DNA of 64,000 bases from Telluribacter sp035998675 (GTDB taxonomy: Bacteria; Bacteroidota; Bacteroidia; Cytophagales; Spirosomataceae). The stretch is taken from positions 145,046 to 209,045 of the forward strand of contig NZ_DASYHI010000002.1 in NCBI RefSeq assembly GCF_035998675.1. Reading direction: 5' to 3'. Position 1 is the stretch's first letter, and each line of letters starts with the position of its first letter. Of this stretch, positions 18,546 to 26,544 are shown piece by piece. The notes below the pieces were generated by a model. That model saw only the letters and a program-made list of their open reading frames with translations, was not told the origin of the DNA and did not search any database. The translations under genes were made by a program, and so were the position numbers.

Positions 18546-19883
18546 TTAGAGACGCCAGTACGTCAGGTGCTGGTTTTGGTTGGGGTAAAGCCCTTTCAGA
18601 TCCATCAGGATGGCGTCTGGCTGACAGATGGCTGTAAAATAATCGTTCCCCAACTCCTGGTACTCATCGTGAGCCACAGCCACGACCACCGCGTCGTAGC
18701 GGTTGGAGGGGTTGTCGACCAGCGTCAGGTTGTACTCATGAGCTACTTCATTGGGTGAAGCATGCGGGTCGACGATATGTACATGTACCGAGTACTGCAT
18801 CAGCTCTTTAACCAGGTCGGCCACCTTTGAATTGCGAATATCGGCTACGTTTTCCTTGAAGGTAATGCCCATCACCAGTACCCGAACGCTTTGCGGGTTT
18901 TTGCCTTTCTGAATCAGCATTTGCACCAGTTTTTTGGCCACAAAAGCCGGCATGGCATCGTTAATGCGCCGGCCGCTGTTGATTACCTGCGGGTCGTAGC
19001 CGAGCTGTCTGGACTTGTGAAGCAAGTAATACGGGTCAACGCCAATGCAGTGCCCACCCACCAGTCCGGGGTAAAACCGCAGAAAATTCCACTTGGTACC
19101 CGCGGCTTTTATTACCTCCTGCGTATCTATGTCCATCCGGTCAAATATGATGGCCAACTCATTCATCAGGGATATATTCAGGTCGCGCTGGGTATTTTCG
19201 ATAACTTTGGCGGCTTCGGCTACTTTAATGGTGGGAGCTTTGTAGACCCCCGCCCTGATAACACTACCATAGACGGCCGCAATTTCCTCCAGCGCTTCGG
19301 TATCGCTGCCCGAAACAATTTTCAGAATATCGGGCAGAGCGCGGTTTTTATCACCCGGATTGATACGCTCCGGTGAATATCCTATTTTAAAGTCCTGCCC
19401 AACTTTCAGGCCCGAGTGCTCTTCCAGCAGGGGAAGGCAGTCGTCTTCGGTACATCCCGGATACACCGTCGATTCAAAAACAACGAAGTCGCCTTTCTTG
19501 AGAGCTTTCCCTACCAGCTCCGAGGCCTTTTGCAGCGGCTTGAGGTCAGGTACCTTGTAGGCATCAACGGGGGTAGGTACCGCTATGACAAAGAAGTGCG
19601 CCTGCCGGAGGTCATCGCCGGAGCTGGTAAAGCAGATTTCTTTGCCTTCGAAGTCTTCGGGACTGATTTCACGGGAGGGATCAATGCTCTGCTGCATGCG
19701 CTCAATGCGTTCCTGATTAATATCAAAGCCGACGACACTGAACTTGTTAGCAAATTCAAGAGCAATAGGAAGTCCTACGTACCCTAGCCCAATGACAGCT
19801 ATTTTTCTTTCTTTTGCCAGTAGTAAATCGTACACAAGGATAGTACTTAATAGTCCGTTTTTTAGGAAAAGGCTCACCTTCAT
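18546..19883 (-). CDS. UDP-N-acetylhexosamine 6-dehydrogenase (TviB/WbpO type)
   Basis: A 445-residue nucleotide-sugar dehydrogenase oxidising C6 of a UDP-HexNAc to the uronic acid in two steps. It shows KIAVIGLGYVGLPIALEFA (NAD loop), AVPTPVDAYKVPDLKPL, FESTVYPGCTEDDC and GLVGGHCIGVDPYYLLH with the catalytic cysteine. The wording matches the UDP-GalNAc/GlcNAc dehydrogenase branch (TviB, WbpO) better than UDP-glucose dehydrogenase. It is the first gene of the polysaccharide operon. The family usually starts close to the NAD loop, so a GTG at 19835 is a possible alternative to the ATG at 19883. Confidence 0.88.
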   Translation of the reverse strand: MKVSLFLKNGLLSTILVYDLLLAKERKIAVIGLGYVGLPIALEFANKFSVVGFDINQERIERMQQSIDPSREISPEDFEGKEICFTSSGDDLRQAHFFVIAVPTPVDAYKVPDLKPLQKASELVGKALKKGDFVVFESTVYPGCTEDDCLPLLEEHSGLKVGQDFKIGYSPERINPGDKNRALPDILKIVSGSDTEALEEIAAVYGSVIRAGVYKAPTIKVAEAAKVIENTQRDLNISLMNELAIIFDRMDIDTQEVIKAAGTKWNFLRFYPGLVGGHCIGVDPYYLLHKSRQLGYDPQVINSGRRINDAMPAFVAKKLVQMLIQKGKNPQSVRVLVMGITFKENVADIRNSKVADLVKELMQYSVHVHIVDPHASPNEVAHEYNLTLVDNPSNRYDAVVVAVAHDEYQELGNDYFTAICQPDAILMDLKGLYPNQNQHLTYWRL

Positions 19884-19899
19884 TTGATGAGGTGACTGA

Positions 19900-19927
19900 A
19901 AAAAGGCTCCCCGCGGGGAGCCTTTTT
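19900..19927 (-). terminator. Rho-independent terminator after ompA
   Basis: A perfect nine-base stem (GGCTCCCCG/CGGGGAGCC, 19905-19922) is flanked by A and T runs. Read on the minus strand it lies about 30 bases after the ompA stop and ends in a T run. The A run on the other side would make it work in both directions. It separates ompA from the polysaccharide operon. Confidence 0.85.
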
Positions 19928-19954
19928 CTTAGTAGTAAGTAGCAGAGGCCTGTA

Positions 19955-21442
19955 TTAAGGCAGCAGTTTCAGTTCTACGCGGCGGTTTCTTTGCAGACCG
20001 GTGCGGGAAGTACCATCAGCAATCGGCTTGAATGAACCGAAATAGTCAACAATGATCTTGCTGGCATCCTGTAAGCCTCCTTCGTTAACCAGGAAGTCAC
20101 GAACGGCATCTACCCGGCGGCGCGACAAGGCCATGTTGTAGCGGTCAGAAGCGCGGCGGTCAGCGTGGCCGGCCAGTTGCAGGCGGCAGCCCGAGCGGTT
20201 CATCAGGGTAGCTACGTTGGTGAGCATCTCGCGGTACTCAGGCTTGATGATACTCTTATCGGTATCAAACATCACGTTGGTGAATATTTCGCTACAGGTA
20301 GCACCCGAGGCTATCGCATCCTTCACGTACCGGTCGAAGTCTATAACGCGACCGCTACCATCTACTACACTACCGGCGGGTGAGTTAGGCTCTTTGTCAA
20401 AAAAGTCAGATACACCGTCACCGTCAGTATCAAGCAGCAGACGTGGGTCAATATCAGGCGGACGATTGGCTTTGGCTACCGAATCCATTTCTTCCAGGGT
20501 CAGGATCTTAGGCGGCTTTACGAGCAGCTTGGGATCGGTGTAGCGCAGGTGATAGAAGCCCTCCTCAGGCGTGTACTCGTATTTGCCATCCGTTTTGGTT
20601 ACGCGCAGCGGGTTTTTGCCTAACTTATAGGTAAGCATCACAGCACCGTAGCCGTACTTGTCCAGTGCCGAATTACCCCGGCGGTTGGTAGTGAAGCCGT
20701 TAATGTTGGTTCCGTCGTTGGGGTCTCTTGAGAAATCTCCGCCGAAAGTGGCATCTACAATATCCGAATTAACGTGATTGACGCGGAAGTCAATGCCCAG
20801 ATCCAGACGGCGGCTCAGCTCATAGTTGAAGGTCATACCCAAAGGAATGATCCAGTCATTGGTGGCGCCATTGGTACTGCGCAGGGTTTGTCCGGTACCC
20901 AGTTCGTAAGCGGTAGAGTTATACCAAACCTGACCGGCTCCCACGTAACCATCAATTTTCCAGTGTTTCATTTTGGTGCCGCCAAAGAAGAGGCCTTTTA
21001 GATTGACAGTAGCTGCCACAGCAAAATCCGTATAGGAACTACGGAAGTAGCGGGAATATAAGCGACGCTTCATACCGCGCAGGGCGCCGGCTGTTACGTC
21101 AGCCCGTAGCCCAAATAAATACGTAAGTTGCTTGTTCAGCGTTATTCCCCCCTGAAATGTTCCCCACTCGCTGTAGCTGTCCGACGAATTTTCGGTAACC
21201 GGTTTGAAATCATACTCTCTGAGGTCGCCAAAGAATTGAGTAGGTCCGCCATGGATGGAAATAGACCAGGTATTCAACTTATAGGGGCCTTCGTAAGCAG
21301 CATTAGGATTGTAATCCGGTGAGTTCGGCTGTGTGGGCTGCGTCAGAGGCGGTTGCTGTGAGCTTAATGGCTGTGCGCTCAATGGCAACGCCATTAGTGA
21401 CCCCAGGGCAAGCGAACTAATCAACAGGGATATTTTTTTCAT
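19955..21442 (-). CDS. OmpA-family outer-membrane protein
   Basis: From an ATG at 21442 the protein has a signal peptide (MKKISLLISSLALGSLMALP...SAQ) followed by a beta-barrel-like N-terminal region. A calcium-binding thrombospondin type 3 stretch (LLDTDGDGVSDFFDKEPNSP) and a C-terminal OmpA domain follow. The OmpA domain includes LQLAGHADRRASDRYNMALSRRR, the peptidoglycan-binding site that ties the outer membrane to the wall. An in-frame start at 21493 would place 17 polar residues before the signal peptide and is unlikely. It is monocistronic, with its own promoter and terminator. Confidence 0.93.
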   Translation of the reverse strand: MKKISLLISSLALGSLMALPLSAQPLSSQQPPLTQPTQPNSPDYNPNAAYEGPYKLNTWSISIHGGPTQFFGDLREYDFKPVTENSSDSYSEWGTFQGGITLNKQLTYLFGLRADVTAGALRGMKRRLYSRYFRSSYTDFAVAATVNLKGLFFGGTKMKHWKIDGYVGAGQVWYNSTAYELGTGQTLRSTNGATNDWIIPLGMTFNYELSRRLDLGIDFRVNHVNSDIVDATFGGDFSRDPNDGTNINGFTTNRRGNSALDKYGYGAVMLTYKLGKNPLRVTKTDGKYEYTPEEGFYHLRYTDPKLLVKPPKILTLEEMDSVAKANRPPDIDPRLLLDTDGDGVSDFFDKEPNSPAGSVVDGSGRVIDFDRYVKDAIASGATCSEIFTNVMFDTDKSIIKPEYREMLTNVATLMNRSGCRLQLAGHADRRASDRYNMALSRRRVDAVRDFLVNEGGLQDASKIIVDYFGSFKPIADGTSRTGLQRNRRVELKLLP

Positions 21443-21535
21443 ACTATACAGGTTAGCGTTATGAGATGAACAAGGTTTCTGTTTTAATAACAACCGTACG
21501 GCCTAACAGTTTATTTGACCGTATTACGCTTGCCA

Positions 21536-21566
21536 CAAAAGTAGGTTAACCCTATGAGTTAACCAA
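21536..21566 (-). promoter_or_regulatory. Bacteroidota-type promoter of ompA
   Basis: Read on the minus strand, TTG (21566-21564) is followed after 20 bases by TACTTTTG (21543-21536), matching the Bacteroidota TTG / TAnnTTTG promoter. Transcription would begin near 21529, leaving a leader of about 85 bases before the ATG at 21442. This supports the shorter protein start. Confidence 0.65.
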
Positions 21567-21655
21567 TTTATATTGGTACCTAAAATTAGCCTAAATGCTT
21601 TAATTTCCTAAATTTCCGGAATTTTACCCCGAAAAAAAAGCGCATTCGTTAACTT

Positions 21656-22789
21656 TCAAAGGCGTTGCATTATCTTTTTCTCAATTTCACTTTTCCAATT
21701 TCGGAAGTGACCCTCCACTATTTTCTCTCTTGCCTGGTTGACTAACCACAAATAAAACGTTAAATTGTGGACGCTGGCGATCTGAGCACCGAGCATTTCG
21801 TCGGACTTTATCAGGTGGCGAAGGTAGGCTTTTGAATAAAAGGTACTGGCATATCCTCCCAGGTTTTTATCAATTGGCGACAAATCATCCTTCCACTTCT
21901 CATTCCGGATGTTGATTATCCCATCTGTGGTAAAAATCATGCCATTGCGGGCATTACGGGTAGGCATAACACAATCGAACATATCTACACCCAGCGCTAT
22001 GCCCTCCAGAATATTAGCCGGGGTACCTACTCCCATCAGGTAGCGGGGTTTGTCTTTGGGCAGAATATCGCACACTACCTCAGTGAGTTCGTACATGATG
22101 TCGGCCGGCTCGCCAACCGATAGCCCCCCGATGGCGTTCCCTTCCCGACCAAACGACGCAATGGTTTCGGCCGACTGCTGTCTCAGATCTTTATAAACGC
22201 TGCCCTGCACAATGGGAAAGAGTGTCTGGCTGTATCCGTAAAGTCCTTCGGTATGGTCAAAGCGGTCGCAACAGCGTCGTAGCCAGCGGTGTGTCATCTC
22301 CATGGACTGCTGGGCGTAGCCATACTCGCAGGGGTAAGGGGTACACTCGTCAAAGGCCATGACTATGTCCGCGCCGATGACCCGCTGGATGTCCATGACG
22401 CGCTCGGGGGTGAAAGTGTGGAGGGAGCCGTCAATGTGGGACTTAAATGCCACACCTTCTTCGTTGATTTTTCTCCCCGTTCCGGCCAGCGAATAGACCT
22501 GATACCCGCCGCTGTCGGTCAGGATAGGCCGCTGCCAGCCGTTGAAGCCGTGTAATCCCCCTGCTTTCTGGATAATATCAAGACCCGGCCGTAGGTAGAG
22601 GTGGTAGGTATTCCCAAGAATTATCTGCGCTTTAATGTCATCCCGGAGCTCGCGCTGGTGTACCGCCTTAACCGTTCCGGCCGTGCCTACCGGCATAAAA
22701 ATAGGCGTCTGAATGGTGCCGTGATCGGTCTCAATCCGGCCGGCACGTGCTTTGGTGGAGGTATCCTGCGCTTCTAAAAAAAAATTCAT
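21656..22789 (-). CDS. tgt: Queuine tRNA-ribosyltransferase
   Basis: A 377-residue TIM-barrel enzyme exchanging guanine-34 for a queuosine precursor in tRNAs with GUN anticodons. ILTDSGGYQVYSLAG, VMAFDECTPYP, GGLSVGEP, YLMGVGTPANILEG and DMFDCVMPTRNARNG are all present and include the catalytic aspartates. Oddly, the C-terminal stretch that normally holds the C-x-C-x2-C zinc ligands reads SPIDKNLGGYASTFYSKAYLRHL, without cysteines, while the late histidine of VHNLTFYLWL remains. A TAnnTTTG-like box (minus strand, 22820-22813) precedes it. Confidence 0.95.
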   Translation of the reverse strand: MNFFLEAQDTSTKARAGRIETDHGTIQTPIFMPVGTAGTVKAVHQRELRDDIKAQIILGNTYHLYLRPGLDIIQKAGGLHGFNGWQRPILTDSGGYQVYSLAGTGRKINEEGVAFKSHIDGSLHTFTPERVMDIQRVIGADIVMAFDECTPYPCEYGYAQQSMEMTHRWLRRCCDRFDHTEGLYGYSQTLFPIVQGSVYKDLRQQSAETIASFGREGNAIGGLSVGEPADIMYELTEVVCDILPKDKPRYLMGVGTPANILEGIALGVDMFDCVMPTRNARNGMIFTTDGIINIRNEKWKDDLSPIDKNLGGYASTFYSKAYLRHLIKSDEMLGAQIASVHNLTFYLWLVNQAREKIVEGHFRNWKSEIEKKIMQRL

Positions 22790-22812
22790 TCGGCAAGTTG
22801 TTGTTGTAGCCG

Positions 22813-22862
22813 CAAAAATAAGAGGATGCTCTTAAAGAATCCTGACAATGACTGTATATTTG
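22813..22862. promoter_or_regulatory. Divergent promoter region of tgt and the GT2 gene
   Basis: Two TAnnTTTG boxes lie back to back. TATTTTTG on the minus strand (22820-22813) faces tgt, and TATATTTG on the plus strand (22855-22862) faces the glycosyltransferase gene. Neither has a clear TTG at the usual 19-21 bases, so the call is tentative. Confidence 0.4.
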
Positions 22863-22869
22863 CCAAAAC

Positions 22870-24024
22870 TTGGTGCGACTAATCCTTTACTGCGTGGCGG
22901 AACTTTTACTTGCTCTTCTCGGATTTTTTATTCTGATACAGCTCTTCTACTATTTGTTTGTGTTCGCCCGTCTTATGGGATATAAACAGTACACGGAGGC
23001 CGCTCCCGGCGCTCCGGCCGTTACTGTACTGGTGTGTGCGTGGAATGAACTGGAAAACCTGACGGAACTCCTCCCCCTGCTGGATGCCCAGGACTACCCG
23101 GAGTTTGAAGTACTGGTACTGGACGACCGCTCCTCCGACGGTACCCATGACTTCCTGAAAAAGCACGTATTTGACTGGGAATACGTGCGCTTTATCCGAA
23201 TTGATACCGAGCACAAGCACATTACCCCTAAAAAGTACGCGCTGTCGGTTGGGATGAAACACGCCCGCTACCCCATTGCCCTGATGACCGATGCCGACTG
23301 CCGTCCGACGGGTACCAACTGGATCACGAGTATGGTAGCTCAGCTATCGGACGGAAAAGACATAGTACTTGGTTTCTCCCCTTATATAAGGAAAGCAGGG
23401 CTGCTGAACTGGTTTATTCGTTGCGAAACTTTCTATACGGCTGTTCAGTACCTGTCGTTCGCCCGGACCGGGTGGCCTTACATGGGCGTGGGTCGCAACC
23501 TGATGTACCGTACTTCGCTTTTTTTTGCCACCAAAGGGTTCTACACGCACAAGGGAGTGGTAGGTGGCGACGACGACCTGTTTATGAATCAGGCAGCTAC
23601 TCCTGAGAATACGGCTATCAACCTGGACCCCAATTCTTTTATGTACTCGGTGCCCAAAACCAGCTGGAATAGCTGGTTTGTCCAGAAAAAAAGGCACCTG
23701 TCGGTAGGGAAGCTCTACAAAGCGCGGTATAAATTTCTGCTGGGACTGCTTTCGGGCTCGCACGTGGGGGTATGGGTCGTTGGCCTGGCCTGCCTGGTAT
23801 ATGGTATTTACAGTCAGGACCTGCTCTTTCTGCAGATACTCGGCGGAGCCTTTGTACTGCGGTGGCTGGTGCAGGCTATTGTACTGGGGAGCATTAATAA
23901 ACGCCTCGACCGAACCGTGGAAGTATACAGCTTTTTGTTCATGGACCTGGCCTTTTTTGTTTACTACCTCTTTATGGGCTTTATGCTGCTCATCCGGCGC
24001 AAAGCCAAAGTACAGTGGCGTTAA
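22870..24024 (+). CDS. GT2-family membrane glycosyltransferase
   Basis: A 384-residue processive-type GT2 protein: an N-terminal membrane helix (LLALLGFFILIQLFYYLFVFA) and a GT-A domain with VTVLVCAWNELENLTELLPLL, VLVLDDRSSDGTHDF and ALMTDADCRPTG (DxD-type metal site). KTSWNSWFVQKKRHLSVG corresponds to the QxxRW region, and two or three C-terminal helices follow. The TTG at 22870 lies where transcription would begin if the TATATTTG box at 22855-22862 is the promoter. A GTG at 22894 is therefore an alternative start. It is 29 bases upstream of rsmG and probably co-transcribed. The product sugar is unknown. Confidence 0.85.
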   Translation: MVRLILYCVAELLLALLGFFILIQLFYYLFVFARLMGYKQYTEAAPGAPAVTVLVCAWNELENLTELLPLLDAQDYPEFEVLVLDDRSSDGTHDFLKKHVFDWEYVRFIRIDTEHKHITPKKYALSVGMKHARYPIALMTDADCRPTGTNWITSMVAQLSDGKDIVLGFSPYIRKAGLLNWFIRCETFYTAVQYLSFARTGWPYMGVGRNLMYRTSLFFATKGFYTHKGVVGGDDDLFMNQAATPENTAINLDPNSFMYSVPKTSWNSWFVQKKRHLSVGKLYKARYKFLLGLLSGSHVGVWVVGLACLVYGIYSQDLLFLQILGGAFVLRWLVQAIVLGSINKRLDRTVEVYSFLFMDLAFFVYYLFMGFMLLIRRKAKVQWR

Positions 24025-24053
24025 CGGCCGGAAGAAGTTAAATAGAAAATCGA

Positions 24054-24677
24054 ATGGAACAACTACTGCATTACTTTCCGGACCTGACCGCTACCCAACG
24101 CCAGCAACTGGCGCAGATGGACGAGGCCTACCGCTTCTGGAATGCGCAGATCAACGTTATATCCCGGCAGGACATTGATACGCTCTACGAGCGCCACATA
24201 CTACACTCGCTGGGTATTGCCAAAGTAATCCGGTTCAAGCCCGGTACCACTGTGCTCGACGTAGGTACGGGGGGCGGCTTTCCCGGTATACCCCTGGCCG
24301 TAATGTTTCCGGAGGTACAGTTTCATCTGGTCGATAGTATCGGCAAAAAAATAAAGGTAGTGCAGGAGGTAACGCAGGCGCTGCAGCTCAACAACGTAAG
24401 GGCGGAGCAGGTGCGGGCGGAAAAACTAAACGATACCTACGAATTTGTGGTGAGCCGGGCCGTTACCCGCCTGAAACCCTTTGTAGGCTGGGTAAGGCAG
24501 AGCATCAGCCGTAACTCTTTCCATGATCTCAAAAACGGCGTGCTGTACCTGAAAGGCGGCGACCTCACCGAAGAAATCGAGGAGCTGGGACGTAAGGTAA
24601 ATACCTACGAACTTTCGGACTATTTCAGCGAGGATTTCTTTGCCACCAAGAAGGTAGTTCACGTACCACTGGCCTGA
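24054..24677 (+). CDS. rsmG: 16S rRNA (guanine-527-N7)-methyltransferase
   Basis: A 207-residue methyltransferase of the GidB/RsmG family, which methylates G527 of 16S rRNA using SAM. It has YRFWNAQINVISRQDIDTLYERHILHSL near the N-terminus, VLDVGTGGGFPGIPLAVMFP (SAM loop), FHLVDSIGKKIKVVQEV and FVVSRAVTRL. Length and motif order are standard. It follows the GT2 gene closely in the same direction. Confidence 0.95.
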   Translation: MEQLLHYFPDLTATQRQQLAQMDEAYRFWNAQINVISRQDIDTLYERHILHSLGIAKVIRFKPGTTVLDVGTGGGFPGIPLAVMFPEVQFHLVDSIGKKIKVVQEVTQALQLNNVRAEQVRAEKLNDTYEFVVSRAVTRLKPFVGWVRQSISRNSFHDLKNGVLYLKGGDLTEEIEELGRKVNTYELSDYFSEDFFATKKVVHVPLA

Positions 24678-24800
24678 TTGAGCCATTTTCTATCCATTCA
24701 TACTTTCCTTCCGGAAACCATAAAAGGTCTTTTTGCTGCAATTCGTCTTTCGATAAATACCGTTTGTCGAAACTTTCCCGATTCCTGACCGGCGATCCTG

Positions 24801-25034
24801 TAATTTTGGTATCAACAAAGCAGCAGAAAGTTCCTGACGCTTGCAGCTCAACCGGGCTTTAACCGGGTACCAGCTGAAAATTCTCTTAACTGAATTGCGT
24901 AAGAGTACGATTTAACCCACTATACACACACTAGTAAGTACACATACACACACAGAAGCAAGCACACACTATCAATTTGACATCAGATTCTATGCATCAG
25001 TGCCAGTCCCCGACTGGCACTGATGTTTTATTTT
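24801..25034 (+). ncRNA. Putative structured small RNA between rsmG and the 93-residue protein gene
   Basis: The 440 bases after rsmG hold no convincing reading frame but have the parts of a small RNA gene. A TAATTTTG box (24801-24808) would start transcription near 24815. The stretch contains small stems (CAGCT/AGCTG around a doubled AACCGGG, and CTCTTA/TAAGAG) and then a C/A-rich single-stranded stretch (about 24918-24972). It ends in a strong terminator at 24995-25030. No good TTG element is seen, so transcription could instead be read-through from rsmG. A 6S-like role is conceivable because of size, but nothing proves it. Confidence 0.4.
24995..25034 (+). terminator. Strong rho-independent terminator
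   Basis: A perfect 14-base stem, CATCAGTGCCAGTC (24995-25008) and its complement (25012-25025), closes a three-base loop and is followed by TTTTATTTT. It would end the rsmG transcript or the putative small RNA. Confidence 0.85.
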
Positions 25035-25048
25035 AGAGGTACTACAAG

Positions 25049-25080
25049 TTGGAACCCCGCCGGATTGTACCGTATATTTG
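25049..25080 (+). promoter_or_regulatory. Promoter of the 93-residue protein gene
   Basis: TTG at 25049 and TATATTTG at 25073-25080, about 21 bases apart, match the Bacteroidota consensus. The predicted start near 25087 leaves a leader of about 33 bases before the ATG at 25120. Confidence 0.6.
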
Positions 25081-25119
25081 CCCGTTAGCAGTAACTAACC
25101 TAAACCAGACCCAATTAGC

Positions 25120-25401
25120 ATGAATGAGCGATTCAAAGCAAGTAGTTTAAAAAACCCGATGTTTCCGGACGAGGTCATTTTTGGAGAGAAGGGCGTTACC
25201 TTCAAAGTCCGTAAAATGTTCAGCAGCACCGACAACTTCGTGTTCTATAACGATATATCCGGGGTTGAGATCGAAAACGGGGTACTATTCGCCACCATTC
25301 GTGTGATTCCCCGCATGCGGCCCGAAATAATTATGAATAATTTTAACAAAGGAGACGCCAAGAGAGTCAAGGAGTTAATCTTAGAGCACGTCCGGAACTA
25401 A
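25120..25401 (+). CDS. Small cytosolic protein of unknown function
   Basis: Ninety-three residues, no signal peptide, no membrane helix. The pattern is alternating short strands (VIFGEKGVTFKVRKMF, NFVFYNDISGVEIENGVLFATIRVIP) followed by a C-terminal helix (KGDAKRVKELILEHV). This is reminiscent of a small PH-like or bPH2 fold, but I do not recognise the family. It has its own promoter and ends about 20 bases before the tRNA promoter. Composition matches the core DNA rather than the island. Confidence 0.65.
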   Translation: MNERFKASSLKNPMFPDEVIFGEKGVTFKVRKMFSSTDNFVFYNDISGVEIENGVLFATIRVIPRMRPEIIMNNFNKGDAKRVKELILEHVRN

Positions 25402-25420
25402 TATTTTTTTGGGCAAGGTA

Positions 25421-25451
25421 TTGCACTGTACTCAAAGAGTCCCTAAATTTG
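25421..25451 (+). promoter_or_regulatory. Promoter of tRNA-Asn transcript
   Basis: TTG (25421-25423), 20 bases, then TAAATTTG (25444-25451). Transcription would start near 25458, about 190 bases before the mature tRNA, so both degenerate tRNA-like units would be in the precursor. Confidence 0.65.
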
Positions 25452-25494
25452 CACCCACAATTCAGAATAACAACTGGATTGGGGACACCCCAAC

Positions 25495-25643
25495 TGCTCA
25501 CAGGACGTTGCCAGTCGCCCGGAGCATCTGATCACAGCAGAGGGTATCCACTGGCATACATACTCCCGAATAGCTCACAAAACGTTTGCCGGTCGTTTAG
25601 AGCATCTGACTGTTAGTCATAGGGTATCATCTCCGGCACTACA
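25495..25643 (+). repeat. Two tandem degenerate tRNA-Asn-like units
   Basis: Unit 1 (about 25495-25560) and unit 2 (25563-25643) each keep pieces of the tRNA-Asn sequence that follows. Unit 2 has the acceptor and D-stem start (TCCCGAATAGCTCA), then TTTAGAGCATCTGACTGTTA and AGGGT. Unit 1 keeps GCTCA, GGAGCATCTGA and GAGGGT. The two share a GCTCACA..ACGTT.GCC insert and an AGGGTATC ending that the real tRNA lacks. Neither can form a T arm or a closed acceptor stem, so they are not functional tRNAs. Confidence 0.7.
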
Positions 25644-25646
25644 TAC

Positions 25647-25720
25647 TCCCGAATAGCTCAGTCGGTTAGAGCATCTGACTGTTAATCAGAGGGTCGCTGG
25701 TTCGAGCCCAGCTTCGGGAG
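25647..25720 (+). tRNA. tRNA-Asn (anticodon GTT)
   Basis: The acceptor arms TCCCGAA (25647-25653) and TTCGGGA (25713-25719) pair fully and the discriminator base is G. The D arm has AGCTCAGTCGGTTAGAGC, the anticodon stem-loop reads TCTGA-CTGTTAA-TCAGA with anticodon GTT, and the T arm is CTGGTTCGAGCCCAG. CCA is not encoded. It marks the border between core DNA and the AT-rich accessory region, a usual site for island integration. Confidence 0.95.
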
Positions 25721-25727
25721 CCTGAAA

Positions 25728-25772
25728 ATGAGCCACTTAGCAACAATGTTAGGTGGCTCATTTCTTTTAGGT
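25728..25772 (+). terminator. Terminator after tRNA-Asn
   Basis: ATGAGCCAC and GTGGCTCAT form a nine-base stem that extends with G-U pairs towards a small loop, followed by TTTCTTTT. Just beyond it TCGCCAACA occurs twice (25772-25780 and 25784-25792), a short direct repeat of the kind found beside integration sites. Confidence 0.75.
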
Positions 25773-25819
25773 CGCCAACAGACTCGCCAACAAATTGAGG
25801 TCTTCTCTTTCAGAGCATA

Positions 25820-25966
25820 TTAAGATTTATTCCCTAAGAGGGTGTTGGGAAATAAATTTTGGCAGGAATAGTGAATGCGTTGCAACATAAACTGAATGTT
25901 GGCCAAATAGAACCAAGCAATAGAAGAAGATACAGTATATTCATAATCTTTGACTATCCTCCGAAA
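25820..25966 (-). pseudogene. C-terminal remnant of an IS5-like transposase
   Basis: Read on the minus strand this segment encodes FRRIVKDYEYTVSSSIAWFY followed by LANIQFMLQRI. This matches the usual ending of IS5-family transposases (FRRLVKDYE...A..YWA...LMLRRL). Upstream the frame meets a stop and the catalytic domain is missing. GAGGGTGTTGGG near 25838-25849 may be the old element end. It is too short for a functional element and records past transposition next to the tRNA. Confidence 0.65.
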
Positions 25967-26544
25967 AAAGCGGATCGCCCTTTAGATTTGTAGTATGACA
26001 TGATTCTAAGATTTGGTAACTTGCCTATTGCTAATCAGAGAGAGGCAAGTGAACGGGTCGCTGAGGGAACAGACCTAAGCTCCGAACGGTATGCGGTCGC
26101 TGTCAGCACCCCGCTCTGTTTGACTTGCATCCGCTCGGATAGAAAATCGGGTTTGCAGCCCAAAGGGTTTGAGTAAAGGAAAGTTAGATGGTGATCTAAC
26201 TCAAAATCAAATCACTTTATGGAAATTCGCTATTCCTTTTTACTTGCGCAACTTATAACCTGCATATCGTTGGTTATAAGGTACTTATCTTGTTGTTAGC
26301 TTCGAGTATGATTCCATTTATTAAAAAAAGGTTTGCTTAAAGTGCGTCCCAAAAGATTAGTGACTATTTTACCACTTGCTTGTTTAAAAATTTCTTGCAA
26401 TATTTATTCCCCCGCATAATATTCATTACTCAGTTACTTTTAATAGTCTCCCCGCTATTTGTACATAGTTCTGTGCAAGTTGCGGCTGTTTAATAGATGC
26501 CAAAGCCTCATTTATGAGGGCTTTATAGTATATATTCACGCTAT
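25967..26544. other. Intergenic stretch with no recognisable gene
   Basis: No convincing reading frame is present. It contains small inverted repeats such as TTAGAT-GGTG-ATCTAA near 26185 and a terminator-like hairpin AAAGCCTCAT/ATGAGGGCTTT (26502-26524) just 20 bases before the next start codon. The composition turns AT-rich here, marking entry into the accessory region. Confidence 0.5.

Noticed and set aside
24918..24972. The ACAC-rich tract as a CRISPR or tandem repeat array
   Set aside because: The spacing is irregular with no conserved repeat unit and no cas genes in the window.
25495..25643. Additional functional tRNA genes
   Set aside because: Neither unit can form a T arm or a paired acceptor stem.
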